Of a DNA stretch of 64,000 nucleotides, positions 52,191-64,000 are shown one piece after another. The position numbers were made by a program, and so were the translations under genes. Source of the stretch: Anomaloglossus baeobatrachus (taxonomy: Eukaryota > Chordata > Amphibia > Anura > Aromobatidae); NCBI RefSeq assembly GCF_048569485.1, contig NC_134354.1, forward strand, positions 402,280,185 through 402,344,184, read 5' to 3'. Each line of letters starts with the position of its first letter. Position 1 is the stretch's first letter. The notes beneath the pieces were generated by a model. The model searched no databases. It saw only the letters and a program-made list of their open reading frames with translations, and was not told the origin of the DNA.

Positions 52191-52420
52191 GGGGAAAAAA
52201 AATGGAGTGTTGCCTCCGCCTTACTTGCGCCTCAACCAATGAGAGAGAGCTGGGACTTGCGGCCAGCCAATCAGAACGCTTTGTCCCGTGAGTGGCGCCT
52301 GTTGCAGTGCGGATCCGGACTTCTGCTCGCTGGCTCCTCCTCCTGTTTCCATTTCGTGTCTTGTTATTGTGTGAGGGGGAGGGGATGAAAGCAAAACAAA
52401 GTCTGGAGACAGAACTTGCT
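52191..52420 (-). promoter_or_regulatory. PNRC2: PNRC2 promoter region
   Basis: GC- and CpG-richer than its surroundings, with two CCAAT boxes on the plus strand (ACCAATGAG near 52236 and GCCAATCAG near 52265, ATTGG on the gene's strand). No TATA box is apparent. It is consistent with a housekeeping CpG-type promoter. Confidence 0.5.
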
Positions 52421-52749
52421 CGCGGTTGCGAAATTTGCCTGGAAACAAGAAGAAGTGGGTCCGGTTAGAAGCGAAACGCGAGCTTAGGGTGCTGTAATTT
52501 TGGGGTGTCCTATATGAGAAGTTACTGAGAGCTTTCTATATCATAATGGTATGAGGAGGGAGACATGAACCTGATAATGGAGTGCTGACAGAACAGTGCT
52601 TTGTAATATAATACAAGCCCCAGAGCTTCACATCGAAGTCTGAAGTAAATTCACCTCACAAACGAGGAGTGAAGGCAAAAGCTTACACTCTATAAGTATT
52701 TGGGAAGACATTATTTTTTTAGAACTTGTCTCACCAAAGAGAAAATGAA

Positions 52750-53819
52750 ACATGACAGTCTCTATTGAAGCCGCTCGAGCTTTCCTTTGACTTCCATTAT
52801 ATTCGGTACATGAGTCGAGCCAGTCCGAGGGTCTGACTGCTCATTACGAGCACCGATCACCCGAGTATGATAGTGCTCACTTATCACTACTCATTACAGG
52901 CATGGTAGTGCTCGCTCATCACTATTCGTTATGAGTACCAAGCACGTGAGCATAGTAGTGCTCGCTTATCACTTTTCCTTATGAGTACCGAACATGGTAG
53001 AGCTCGCTCATCACTGCTCTTTCCGAGCATGGTAGAGCTCGCTCATCACTGCTCTTTCCGAGCATGGTAGAGCTCGCTCATTACTGCTCTTTCCGAGCAT
53101 GGTAGAGCTCGCTCATTACCGCTCTTTCCGAGCATGGTAGAGCTCGCTCATCACTGCTCTTTCTGAGCATGGTAGAGCTCGCTCATTACCGCTCTTTCCG
53201 AGCATGGTAGAACTCGCTCATCACTGCTCTTTCCAAGCATGGTAGAGCTCGCTCAGCCCTGCTCTTTCCGAGCATGGTAGAGCTCGCTCATCACTGCTCT
53301 TTCCGAGCATGGTAGAGCTCACTCATCACTGCTCTTTCCGAGCATGGTAGAGCTCGCTCATCACTGCTCTTTCCGAGCATGGTAGAGCTCGCTCATCACT
53401 GCTCTTTCCGAGCATGGTAGAGCTCGCTCATCACTGCTCTTTCCGAGCATGGTAGAGCTCGCTCATCACTGCTCTTTCCGAGCATGGTAGAGCTCGCTCA
53501 TCACTGCTCTTTCCAAGTATGGTAGAGCTCGCTCATCACTGCTCTTTCCGAGCATGGTAGAGCTCGCTCATCACTGCTCTTTCCGAGCATGGTAGAGCTC
53601 ACTCATCACTGCTCTTTCTGAGCATGGTAGAGCTCGCTCATCACTGCTTGTTATGAGTACTTATCACCCCAACATGGTAGTGGTTGCTCATCACTACCCA
53701 TTACGAGTAACATGCACCCGTGCATGGTAATTCTCATCACTACTTGTTACAAGTGCTGAGCATGATAGTGCTCACTCAGCATTATTCATTACAAGTACGG
53801 TAGTGCTTACTCATCACTA
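52750..53819. mobile_element. hAT-type MITE end expanded into satellite
   Basis: 52800-52985 and 53650-53819 hold degenerate copies of the hAT end sequence (GTGCTCGCTCATCACTA, GAGTACCGA). The right end CATCACTA is at 53819. The region between them is the minisatellite. The left element end was not identified. Confidence 0.55.
52993..53647. repeat. 35-bp minisatellite, about 19 units
   Basis: The unit is CATGGTAGAGCTCGCTCATC followed by ACTGCTCTTTCCGAG; most copies are exact or one base off. It matches the terminal part of the hAT family at 45.7 kb (GCATGTTAGTGCTCGCTCATC). Confidence 0.95.
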
Positions 53820-54917
53820 ATAACTCCCAATCTTGGTACAACTTCTTTAATATTATTATTGCCAATTATGCCTTTTTATGTCACTCATTAATGGACCATA
53901 TATTTTAAAAACAGACTTTTTTTTACAGCAGAGCTTAAGAATAAGATCACACTATGCTTAACTCTAAAATCTCTGTGGTGTGGCTGCCAACATAGGGTAC
54001 ATTTACACCACCCGTTAAACAACCGCCAATAAGTTAATATATACAGCTCCGTGGTCACTTAATAACCAGTTTACACTGGCAGATCACTTTTCAGACACTC
54101 CCTCAACATATTTAATAGATCATTCATAGCACATCAGCTGCCATTGTTCTCGGCTGCTTGAGTCGTATTTACATAGGTAAATGTGCTGCCAAGAACACCG
54201 AGAAACGAGCAAAATGATCTGCAGGATGTTTATATCACGAATATCATGAATCGAGAGTTCTATACATCAAGGTCATGGTGAAGTAAGGTTGTGGTGGGTA
54301 TATCACGGCGTTCATAGCCCATCTGGAAGTATAAAGCCAGGCTGTGCCCTCCCTCTGTTCCTTGTTCTCTTCTTATTTGTAATTCTGTGAGAGATGAGAC
54401 AGCAGAGCTGCTAGAAGAGCCATCCCTCATATAAAATTAAGGGAAAAAAGTTCTCTATAAAAATACATACACAATACAATACATTTTTACCATTTTTTAG
54501 GACTATGGCCAGGGCTAGGTTTAGGGCAATAACTTGGCTACATACCGTAAAAGACTATAGAATAACAAAATATAAAAACTATGTATAACATTTTTTACAT
54601 TTTATGTCAGTTTTCTTCAAAAACAAACAATGGAGAGCCAAAGGGCAAACTCCACCCATATATATATACATTAGGGTGTGTGATTATGTGAATAGTGTGC
54701 CCAGAAAGGTTTGTTCTGCCCTTAATCCAAAATGAAATACATGTATGCAAGTGTTGGGGTCACAATGTGTCGAGGGGGCCCAGGAGCTGAGCTCCATCCA
54801 TATGTTGTAGAGGTCTTCAGTGTTACACAACTGGCATCTGTCTTTAACAACTGCAAGTTGAGTGAAGCTCTGATCATTGTTAACTACTTAAAGGCAACTG
54901 TCAGAGACAGCAGCATG
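53820..54917. other. AT-rich intergenic DNA, nothing recognised
   Basis: No gene or defined repeat seen apart from a short TATATA run near 54660. Confidence 0.5.
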
Positions 54918-55193
54918 TAACACTAGAGATCCCAGAAATTTCGAGCAACCCCCTGAAGTCCCGAAAGAGGGTCAAATGACCCTTTAGTCCAAACTGACCT
55001 AACTAACTAGAAACTAAATGGCTAAACTCAATGGAAAACAACAACCTCCTGTGGTGCTATGTAATGGCCTTAATTACAGAACAAAAGACGGTGATTATAG
55101 GATGTTAGCTAAAATCCTTCAGGTCATTTGACCCGTCTCGGGGTTCCAAAGGTAGAAATGTTAAATGACCCCTCTCTGGGACTTCTAGTGTTA
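54918..55193. mobile_element. MITE with TAACACTAG ends
   Basis: TAACACTAGAGATCCCAGAA on the left is inverted at TCTGGGACTTCTAGTGTTA on the right. GGGTCAAATGACCC and GTCATTTGACCC lie inside. 276 bp and non-coding. The target duplication may be TTAA or none. Confidence 0.65.
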
Positions 55194-57994
55194 AGGTACA
55201 CACTAGCATATAACTAGCATATAACCCGGTCGAATGCAATCCAATGTTTTATTGGATAGCACTCGGAGCAGTGTCATACTATGGGGCAATGCAGATCTGC
55301 AATTTTTTTTCTCATGCCAATTTGGCATAAGAAAACATTCACAGCTTGCTGTGAGTGGCTCTAATATTCGGTCACACACATCCATACACGTCTTTGGGTG
55401 CGTGTGAAACAGCAGACTGCACTAATATCATCCAAGTGCAGTCCAATTACTGTGGACACAGACAATGCAGAAGATAGATAAATTAAGTTCTCCATCTTCT
55501 CCTCATCTTAGTGTCATTTGCATAATGCATCCAATTCTCTCGCATGAGAGAATCATCGTTATTGTGAGCAAACCCTCAAAGTGAGCGATTTGAGGTTCAT
55601 GTGCTGACATGTATCAGCTTCTATTAGCCCTCAGGATGGGATTGCAAGATATTGGCACCATGGCAACCTTGGGCAAGCTGAAAGTCCCTGTTGCTGCCAT
55701 CTTGGTTCTCTTGTGAAGGTCAGCCATAGGATGAGCTTCATAGGAGAATAAATCTTTTAGTACATACTGCAATATTATGGTATTTCAGTATATAGTAGAA
55801 GCAGTCAGATGATTGCAGGTCAACACCACTAAGGGGGCTAAAAAGTCACCCCGTTTCTTTTCTCCTTAAAGTTAAAGAAATTAAAACACATACATTATAC
55901 CTGGAAGTACTGTAACGATCATGGCATGTCATGGCAACAATCAAGACCCCATGACTATATCGCGTGGGTCCATATCTAGTGGGAGAGGGAGCTTGTTCCC
56001 TCTCATAGCTCCCTAAATGCTAAAATGCTACAATCACTATTGATTGTGGCATTTATGGGGTTAAACAGAGTAGGGCCGTGTGGGGACCGTTCCTGGCTGT
56101 GACAGCTGGTGCTCGGATATATCTTTTGCCAAGCTCCTTTGCCATATGCAATCGCCATGATGTACCTATACGCCATCAGTCAGGAAGCCCGAACATGACG
56201 TGTAGGTACATTAAATGTCGTGAAGGGCTTAACTGTTAGTTTTCCAAACACAAAATATATCCTTACACTGTTACATTGACATTGAAATAAAAATATTACT
56301 GGTCTCGGAAAACAGAAACACAAACCAATTATTTTATTTACATTTTTTTCAGAAATATCTGAACTTTTTTCACCACTTTCATAAAATAAAAACCTATAAG
56401 TTTGATAATAACAAACAACAAAAACTGGTTGCTTAGGCAAAGGGATAAAGAAATTGTGACATTAGACAGGTTAAAGGGAACCTGGTATCAGATGTCAATT
56501 GTATGATTTGAGCCAAATATGTTGAACTTTGAAATGCTTTGGCATTTCAGAGAAAAAGACTTTAAAAGTCGCCCGGAGATGAACCACTTGGGTGACTAAA
56601 AGGACAAGCTCTACCCTGTGGCTTCTCCCAGCCCAGTCCCCTGGAGTGATGGGTCTATCCCAATACACATATGCAGGGTGAGAGCTATCACTCAAGAATC
56701 ACCAAGATTTGCCATTACTATCTGATGGTAATGCTCTTAATTCTGTATTCTGTTTTCAAAACATTTAGTAGCCTTGTTATGTTAATAAACTCTTGGCTAT
56801 AAACCACATTACAATGCATAGTTTTCATTTGTAAAGCCAGTAGTTTTAGTCCCGAAGACTAATGACCATTAATATACCCATTAATATACAGTGTACATTG
56901 TTTGGATTGTTGACGAAAATATGACATGTCATTTTACACAATTGTAAGGATGTCAAAGGCAGAAGTGATAAAATATGTGGAATCCGAATAGAAGATTGTT
57001 ACATCTAGTATGTAAACAAGACAGAGGTCTGACAAATCTAAAAGTCCTAATTTACATCTCAGGAGCATAATGACAATTTCTTTGTAGTGGAAAGTCCTGC
57101 AGGTCACAGGTCAGTCTGCATTACAGCACTCTTTTGTTATGTAATTCACTTTCTATCGGTGTGAAAAAATGATCATAATGTACTGAATTTTCATAATGCT
57201 CCATGGTTTCTGTATTGCAGAAGCTGTGTGGCTACTGCAGAGAGCGTACCATTAGGTATCAAATATTTTTGTGTCTCATAATACATTTTTAGCTATTTTC
57301 ATTTTAGAAATTCTTTTCTAAGCTGACTGCATTAGGCCACATTCAGACAATCATATTTCTATTAAAGAGCTCAGAAATCAGCCAAAGTAAAACCTACTCA
57401 GAGATATTGTAAAATGTGATTTTCTGGTTTTGACTTAAAGGCGTTGTCAAGGCTTGGGGTACAAGTCTAAAGTCACTCTTTGTGACTGCAGACTTACGAA
57501 TCCTTACAGCACGTAGTGGCGCATTGTCAGTATTCTCCGGTGTCTGCGCCTAGAACGGACGGTCATGTGATCGTTAGAAAGCGAATTCCATACTTTCTGG
57601 TACATTACAATTAAGACGTGTCTGACTTTCCTCATTTCACCTATATTGAGCGAGGCCACGGACATCTAGTCGGCCTGACACTGCTCCCAGCGCTGGAGAA
57701 TTCTGACAGCAAGTGCACTGCGCACTGTGAGGATTCACAAATCTGCAGCCACATAGAGTGACTTCACACTTGTACTTCAGTCATGGACCATCCTTTTAAT
57801 TAGGGCTTGTTCAGAGAAGTGATTTGTGTGCACCACAGACCCATTATTCCCATGGGCAATTTTCCGCTTGGACTGAGGGCAGCTCTTGCACCCATCCGCA
57901 ATGTGCACGAGTACATGGACAAAGAGCGAGTCTGAACCTGGCCTAAAAAAAAGCACAAACGTCCCAGAATCACTGATGTGTGAAACAGGCCTAA
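55194..57994. other. Intergenic DNA, no gene seen
   Basis: Contains degenerate MITE pieces (55200-55600) and an AAAGGGAACCTGGTATCAG repeat end at 56474. I see no exon-like sequence. Confidence 0.45.
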
Positions 57995-58354
57995 GGCTAT
58001 GTGGCCATGATCCAGCGACACGGCGTCCAGTACACAGTGTCAGCCTTCCTGCAGAAATGTGAGTGTTGTCCACGGGAGAACGCAGCTGGCCATGCCCACG
58101 ATTTGGGTTCAGGCTGCTGTGGAGCTCTATGCTACCTGCAGAGAACACTCTCGTCTCCGCAGCATAAATTGACATGCTGAGGCTCGGGAAGCTGTGCCAC
58201 CGGTCGGTTTATGCTGCGGAGAAAAGAAGCACAGTGGGCATGAGATTTCTAAAAATCCTTCCACTGTGCTTCTACTGCACAACGCAGCGTCATGGACGCA
58301 GGGAAAACAATCTGCGCCCAAAACGCTGCAAACCCCGATTGTGGGCACACAACC
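57995..58354. mobile_element. Harbinger-like MITE with TAA duplication
   Basis: GGCTATGTGGCCATGATCC and the inverted GTGGGCACACAACC, with TAA on both sides. It is a relative of the 26009 element. Non-coding. Confidence 0.6.
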
Positions 58355-58489
58355 TAAAAAGCGTCAATGGAGGTCAAATATATATACAACGTCCCACCCC
58401 CCCCCTGCATATTCTAAGCTGGCACCTTTAGTACCTTTCATGTGGCACTAAAGGGTGCCTAGCCTAGTTTTTATCACAAAAACAAAAAA

Positions 58490-59000
58490 AAAATGGCATG
58501 GGGTCCCCCCTATTTTTGATAGCCAGTCAGGGTAAAGCAGACAGCTGTAGCCTGCAAACCACAGCTGGCAGCTTCATCTTGTCTGGTGATCAATTTGGAG
58601 GGCTCCCCAGGTTTTTTTTTTTATTTAGAAATAAAAATAATAAAAAAAAAATAACATGGGGTCCCCCCAAATTAGATCACCAGCCAAGGTGAAGCTGACA
58701 GCTGAGGTCTGGTATTCTCAGGGTGGGAAGAGCCATGGTTATTGGACTCTTCCCAGCCTAAAAATAGCAGGCCACAGCCGCCCCAGAAGTGGCGCATCCA
58801 TTAGATGCGCCAATCCTGGCGCTTCGCCCCAACTCATCCCGCGCCCTGGTGCGTTGGCTAACGGGGTAATAAATGAGGTTGATACCAGATGTGTAATGTC
58901 ACCTGGCATCAAGCCCAGCAATTAGTGATGTCACGGCGTCTATCAGACACCCGACATAACTAATTGACAGTAAACAAAAGCAAAAAAAGACAACAAAAAT
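58490..59000. repeat. Repeat module shared with hAT-type elements
   Basis: Two tandem starts with GGCATGGGGTCCCCCC and ACATGGGGTCCCCCC, then CAGCCTAAAAATAGCAGGCC and CATCCATTAGATGCGCCAAT. The same order of motifs occurs at 25.46, 29.17 and 30.16 kb. Non-coding. Confidence 0.65.
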
Positions 59001-62000
59001 TTTTTATTAGAAAAAACACTCCCCAAATCATTCCCTTGTTCTCCAATTTAATAAAAAAAAAAATGGGTCCGCAGAAATCCATATGGACATCCCACGTCGG
59101 CTCTGGACCTTCTAGAATATGGGGGCACGTTCAGGGAACGTATCCCCCATTTTCTAGGAGGGCAGACCCTCCATTTGAGGAGAGTGGGTGCCAAAAATCT
59201 GCACCCACTCTCCCCGGGTCACAGCTGCAGACTGCCGAGCAGCCAGCACAGCTCACACTGAACACTGTGCTGGCTGTCAGCTGCTCTGCTCATGTGACCG
59301 GCGTCTGCTGTGAAGGAGGAGGGAGCCGCGGGGGATCAGCGCTGCGACCGGACAGGTATGTATGACACCGGGGGGATAGGGGGTGAACGGGCAGGGCCTG
59401 GGTGCATTTTTCTGTCGCATGTCTCAAGGCACATGCGACAGATAACATAGGAGCAGGGCGGCCGGTGCGCTACTGTGCGCGCGGCCATGTTGGATTTTCG
59501 GGAGGGGGGTCGGGGGTCGGGGCGGGCACTTTGGCGACACCGGGGGCTTTGCCAGGAAGTGAGGTCAACAGGAAACCTCTTGACCTCACTTCCAGGTAAA
59601 TGCCTGCGTTCTGGCGTGCCGACAAAGGCCGTGGACCGCAACAAAAAAGCAGATCCATGCGGTGTAGCTGCGTTCTGACCCCACATCATTGATTTCAATG
59701 GGGGAGAGAACGCAGCCACAACGCACAAAAGAAGTGACATGCTGCTTTTCTTTCCGCACCGATTTTTGGCATCCAAAACGCTGCGGAAAGAAACGCAGCG
59801 TGTGCACTGATTTTTCAGCTTTCCCATACACTTTGCTGGGAAAGCTGAACGCATGCAATTTGCCACTGAAACGCTGCGGTTCAAAACGCAGCGTTTCCGC
59901 GGTAAAAAACGCAACGTGTGCACACAGCCTAAAACTTATATTAAATACAGACAGCATTGTGTCTACAAGCATATAAAGCTGTTAGCCGCACAACTATCTT
60001 CCCCTGCTTCCCCAGAAATGTTTCTAACTAATATGTGCAACAGACTAACTTGGAAAATAAATTAACAGGGCAAAAATGTCAGACATTATTTCACAGTATA
60101 ATTCAGTCTGTATGTGTTAGGGCTCATTCAGACAGTAGTAATTTTTCTCAAAAAATTACAGATTTCATCAATTTGTTGGATCAGTATGGCGGAGTTTTTA
60201 CCATCAGAGTTTCATCGGTTCAAAAAAATTAAAAGCTAAAGGTTTCTCCAGCTTCACCTGCAAGTCAGTGAAAAACAAAGCACATAGATGGCATCTGAGT
60301 GTTGTCCGATTTCTTCACGACCCATAGACTTGCACTGGCGAGTTTAATCTATGTCTCAGATCAAAATCATGTTTCTGTGTTTTGATGCAGACTACTCATT
60401 CCACAAAATATGAGGTCTCATTCAGACGTCATTAATTTTTTTCATATGCTAAAAACAATCCAAATATCATCAGTTTTTCATCCAATTTTTGGTAGTGGTC
60501 AACTTTAGGCCCGGGTCACACGAGCGTTGATTCTCTCATGCGTGAGAATTGGATCGATTAGGGTAGTGATACTCCGATCAAACTCTGATCAGTGTGTCAG
60601 CATAGTGTGATCCAATTCAGATGACAGATGTGGATTACACTGTCAGGAGAAGATGGAGAACAAAATTTATCCTCTCCATTCTGTGAGTGTATGTAAATTG
60701 GACTGCACTCGTGTGTCATCGGACAGCACTCATCCATGTTCTACGGTAGTCTGAGCAACTCCTTACCATAATTGTTTCATCAATGATTTTCACTTATGAA
60801 TAAAATAAATTAAGAAACTTCTACTATTTCTTGCAATGTTAATCATGGCCCAGCACAGAGATTACACTCAATGTATATCTCTATGTGCTGACCACAATTC
60901 TCCCACAGACTTGTATGGATCATTTTGATCAATGACACAGATCAAAAACGAACATGACGGGTATTTTTTATGTGGACACAGTCTGCAAAAAAACCCCCAA
61001 AAAACAAACATGGACATGTGAACAGCTTCATACATTATAATAGTTATGTGTTCTATCCCTGAAAACCATGCATGAAACACATTTGTCAAAAAAAAGGACA
61101 TCTGAATGAGCGTGGAAAACACTAACAGCATCAAGACCAATGTTATTTAATTGGGCGTTTTAGGTGTCTTTTTTTTTTACAAGGACTAAATCACTGTGAA
61201 AAAAAAGTTGCATGAGTCTCTTCTGTATTTGGTTGGGATGAGGCTCACTTATTCAAGTCTGTGGGTACGCAAAAAAAAATATTGTATCTTATACGGATCA
61301 ACTGTATAGCATCTGATTTTTATGGATAACTTGCCATTGTTAATATTGGAAACTGTTTACATCTCGTGAATTAGTTTCACTCCTGATATAAATAGTATAC
61401 GAATGACAATACAGATGAATAATTGTTTGTTTTGTTTTCACATTTGTACATATTCATGCTTACTATGCATGTGAATGGATCTTCTCCAGCCTGCAGCACA
61501 AGTCTGCGTATATACTTTGCCTTGTAATGAGAAGGGATGTGCTTTCATTGTTATGTATTCCCCCATGCTGTGATTTAAACATGCATGAGACAGTAGAGGG
61601 TTTGGTTATGTTCAGTACAGGGAGGGGTTACACAGACAAAGAGACTGTTGTTAGATGACAGACACCCTGTGTCTGCGTTCTTGAAGACAAATACCTGTAG
61701 CTAGCCTGCGTAGTGATTTTATGTAAAAAAAATAATACAGTTATAATTGCTTAGCTTGCAATGTATGCTTAGAGTAAAATGGACACTTGAAAATATTTCA
61801 CATTTTGGTTTTTTTTTTTGCTATTACTTAAGCTGTCAAATGTTATACTGTAGTGAATGAGAGTTTTTAAAAATTTTATACAAAACGATAAAAACCACAT
61901 TGGCATACAGGATTCTTCCAAACCTATATTAATACCTATGGATGGTGTTTTTGTGGAAATATAACTGTGATTTTTACTTGTCGTACGGTACTAAAAATAA

Positions 62001-62200
62001 TTTTCTTAGAACTGTGTCTTTAATAAAGCTATTAAATAACCTCTTGTATTAGTAGCTATAGTATAATATTGCATCACATATGTAAGTACCTTTGAGATCT
62101 TAATGCACATTTAGGCATGCCGACCATGGTCGTTAAATGACCAGTGATTGGTGTTTATTTAGTGCCTTATTTTCAAAGGCCACTGACAGTTTGTCACTAA
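59001..62200. other. Intergenic DNA with MITE pieces
   Basis: An inverted repeat at about 59110-59160 (ATGGGGGCACGTT/AACGTATCCCCCAT), a MITE end at 59880-59930 (GTGTGCACACAGCC) and GGCTCATTCAGAC-type ends at 60118, 60412 and 61100 (inverted). No gene seen. Confidence 0.45.
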
Positions 62201-62689
62201 GGCCCCTGTCACACATCAGTTTTTTGCCGTCAGTCACAATCTGTTGAATTTAAAAAAAACGCATGCAGCGACTGATGCGTTTTTTTTTTCTCATTGACTT
62301 GTATTAGCGACGGATGGCCTCACGTTTCATCCATTGTTAGACGGCTCCGTCAAACTGTTTGTCCGTCGGATTGGGGACAACGGACAAAGTAAAGTTTTTT
62401 GTCTACGTCAAAAAAACAAACAGCGACGGATCCATCGCCAACCGTCGTTTGACAGAATGGAAGCCTATGGGCGCCAGGATTCGTCGTAATCCGTCAAATA
62501 ACGGAATCCGGTGACGGATTCCGTTTTTTAAACTGAGCATGGTCCAATTATTATTTAGCCTCCAGCTAGTGGGATCTGTCAAAAAACGGATTTGTCGCAT
62601 CAGCTTTGCCCTAATCTGCGACGGTTCTGTTGATGCGTCGAGAAAACGGATAGTGACTGACGGCAAAAAACTGATGTGTGAAAGGGGCC
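62201..62689. mobile_element. MITE with perfect TAA duplication
   Basis: GGCCCCTGTCACACATCAGT and its near-exact complement end 489 bp, with TAA on both sides. TTTTTTGCCGTCAG ends are followed by self-complementary CGACGGAT motifs. Harbinger-like, non-coding. Confidence 0.78.
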
Positions 62690-63320
62690 TAAGAAGATTC
62701 TGCGCTCATAAAACATTGTGTCATCTCAACTGATCACTTTTTTTTTTGTTACATACACAAGATGATGTTCTGATAAGAATTTGTAATACTTCTCAAAAAT
62801 AATCGCCCCCTTTGAACATGCTTTTTGCCTGTTCATCTGATTATGGTCAGCGCAAGGTTATAATCAGGAACGAGTGTTCTTATGAGTGCACAGTTTCCAA
62901 TTTTTCACCTTTTTAAATGGGCCTTTAATCATTGCGCCATTGTGTTTTTAGGGTGCTTTTATGTGAACTTTTTTTTTATCATGGAATCTGACCTGCCTGC
63001 ATCCTGCAGTATATTGGTATTGTGACAATATAAAAACTAAACAACAAAAATAGGAATTAAATTTTCCCCAAAAAATTCTGAAAAAATTCACAGAAATGAA
63101 TGGCAACAATGTTTACCTGCTGAGGCCATAGGAACAAATGCACAAACAGGATGCAGCAAAACCCACTAATAAAGATGGAGGCAACAGGTGCAAAACACTG
63201 ATGGAGCAACCGCCCACACACTACCAATCCATGGAGGGGGTAATTGCATAGTATTAAAATTGCACACAAATGGCTTGTGTAGGGCGCCGTTCACACATGT
63301 AGGTGCACAGAGTCTAGCTT
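62690..63320. other. Intergenic AT-rich DNA, nothing recognised
   Basis: No gene or structured repeat seen. Confidence 0.45.
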
Positions 63321-63321
63321 A

Positions 63322-63560
63322 GGCTAGTTTCACACTTGCGTTGGACGGCTTCCGTAGCATTGCGTTGTGTGACGGATGCAACCGATGTGTTGCATATAGT
63401 GGCACAACGCAATGCTACGGATCGTACAAAATAACGGAAAGCGTTATTTTTTTTTTTTTCTTCTTTACAGTACCGGCAGCCGACTATTGTGAACGATCAG
63501 CTGATCGCTCTTAATAGCCGGCGGCCGAGCGCTCTCACATGCCGGCAGCTGAGCGCTATA
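63322..63560. mobile_element. MITE half leading into minisatellite
   Basis: GGCTAGTTTCACACTTGCGT, an end of the TTTCACAC type, with the inverted pair GCATTGCGTTGTG / CACAACGCAATGC. After a T-run it passes into GCCGGCAGC-type units that start the array. The other end would lie beyond the window. Confidence 0.5.
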
Positions 63561-63564
63561 ACAT

Positions 63565-64000
63565 GCCGGCAGCCGGTCGATCAGCTGAGTGCCCTGACAT
63601 GCCGGCGGCCGAGCGCTCAGCTGAGTGCACTGACATGCCAGCGGCCGGGCGATCAGCTGAGTGCCCTGACATGCCGGCGGCCGAGCGCTCAGCTGAGTGC
63701 CCTGACATGCCGGCGGCCGAGCGCTCAGCTGAGTGCCCTGACATGCCGGCGGCCGAGCGCTCAGCTGAGTGCCCTGACATGCCGGCGGCCAAGCGCTCAG
63801 CTGAGTGCCCTGATATGCCGGCGGCCCAGCGCTCAGCTGAGTGCCCTGACATGCCATCGGCCGAGCGCTCAGCTGAGTGCACTGACATGCCGGCGGCAGA
63901 GCGCTCAGCTGAGTGCCCTGACATGCCGGCGGCCGAGCGCTCAGCTGAGTGCCCTGACATGCCGGCGGCCGAGCGCTCAGCTGAGTGCCCTGACATGCCG
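63565..64000. repeat. 36-bp GC-rich minisatellite, at least 12 units, cut by window end
   Basis: The unit is GCCGGCGGCCGAGCGCTCAG followed by CTGAGTGCCCTGACAT. It is rich in short palindromes (CGGCCG, AGCGCT, CAGCTG). Because 36 is a multiple of three, long repetitive open frames appear on both strands; there is no sign they are genes. Confidence 0.95.

Noticed and set aside
52993-53647. CRISPR-like array of regular repeats
   Set aside because: There are no unique spacers; the units are directly tandem and the genome is that of a vertebrate. It is a minisatellite. The same holds for 39896-40275 and 63565-64000.
63465-63996. Long minus-strand open frames with 12-residue repeats (GHSAERSAAGMS type)
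   Set aside because: They follow from a 36-bp tandem unit with no stop in several frames on both strands; no start context or conserved flank.

Overview
This is a vertebrate nuclear window, most likely from a frog or toad. Two host genes with ordinary spliced exons can be read: the 3' part of SRSF10 on the plus strand (about 5.0-8.7 kb and its 3' UTR) and a complete PNRC2 on the minus strand (about 46.4-52.2 kb). As I recall, these two genes are convergent neighbours in mammals too, so this is a conserved gene pair. The amphibian call rests on the mix of repeats (several DIRS retroelements, many Tc1/mariner, hAT, Harbinger-like and TTAA-type DNA elements) and the diffuse intergenic DNA. It is an inference, not a species identification.

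Layout. 1-3.0 kb: 3' part of a DIRS element lying upstream of SRSF10 exon 3, presumably in an intron. 4.99-8.72 kb: SRSF10 exons 3-6 (numbered by the human protein), with an exceptional perfect hairpin shortly before the last exon. 8.7-11.3 kb: 3' UTR and AT-rich DNA. 11.3-14.8 kb: a second, broken DIRS of another subfamily. 15.9-22.1 kb: an hAT MITE, three Tc1-like transposons and a GC-rich terminal-inverted-repeat element. 24.4-32.8 kb: nested elements; a DIRS relic holds a Tc1 element that itself holds a 2.2 kb hAT-type element. 33.4-41.0 kb: a TTAA-type element carrying a 6.1 kb DIRS that looks whole. 41-46.4 kb: PNRC2 3' flank and UTR. 46.4-52.2 kb: PNRC2 with its introns and promoter. 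52.7-53.8 kb: a 35-bp minisatellite grown from an hAT end. 54-64 kb: intergenic MITEs, ending in a 36-bp GC-rich minisatellite cut by the window edge.

Gene logic. SRSF10 is an SR-like splicing regulator; only the end of its RRM and its RS domain are here. PNRC2 is a small proline-rich adaptor linking decapping and nonsense-mediated decay and also a nuclear-receptor coactivator. The two are separate transcription units whose 3' ends face each other across about 37 kb, most of it transposon-derived.

The host-gene observations most worth following are the PNRC2 5' leader, where a 190-nt exon is open in two frames that both stop within 15 nt of the main AUG, the perfect 29-bp hairpin in SRSF10, and a CG dinucleotide where SRSF10 exon 3 should have its AG acceptor. 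No RNA genes, CRISPR arrays or clearly new protein families were found. All coordinates come from reading by eye; no searches were run.
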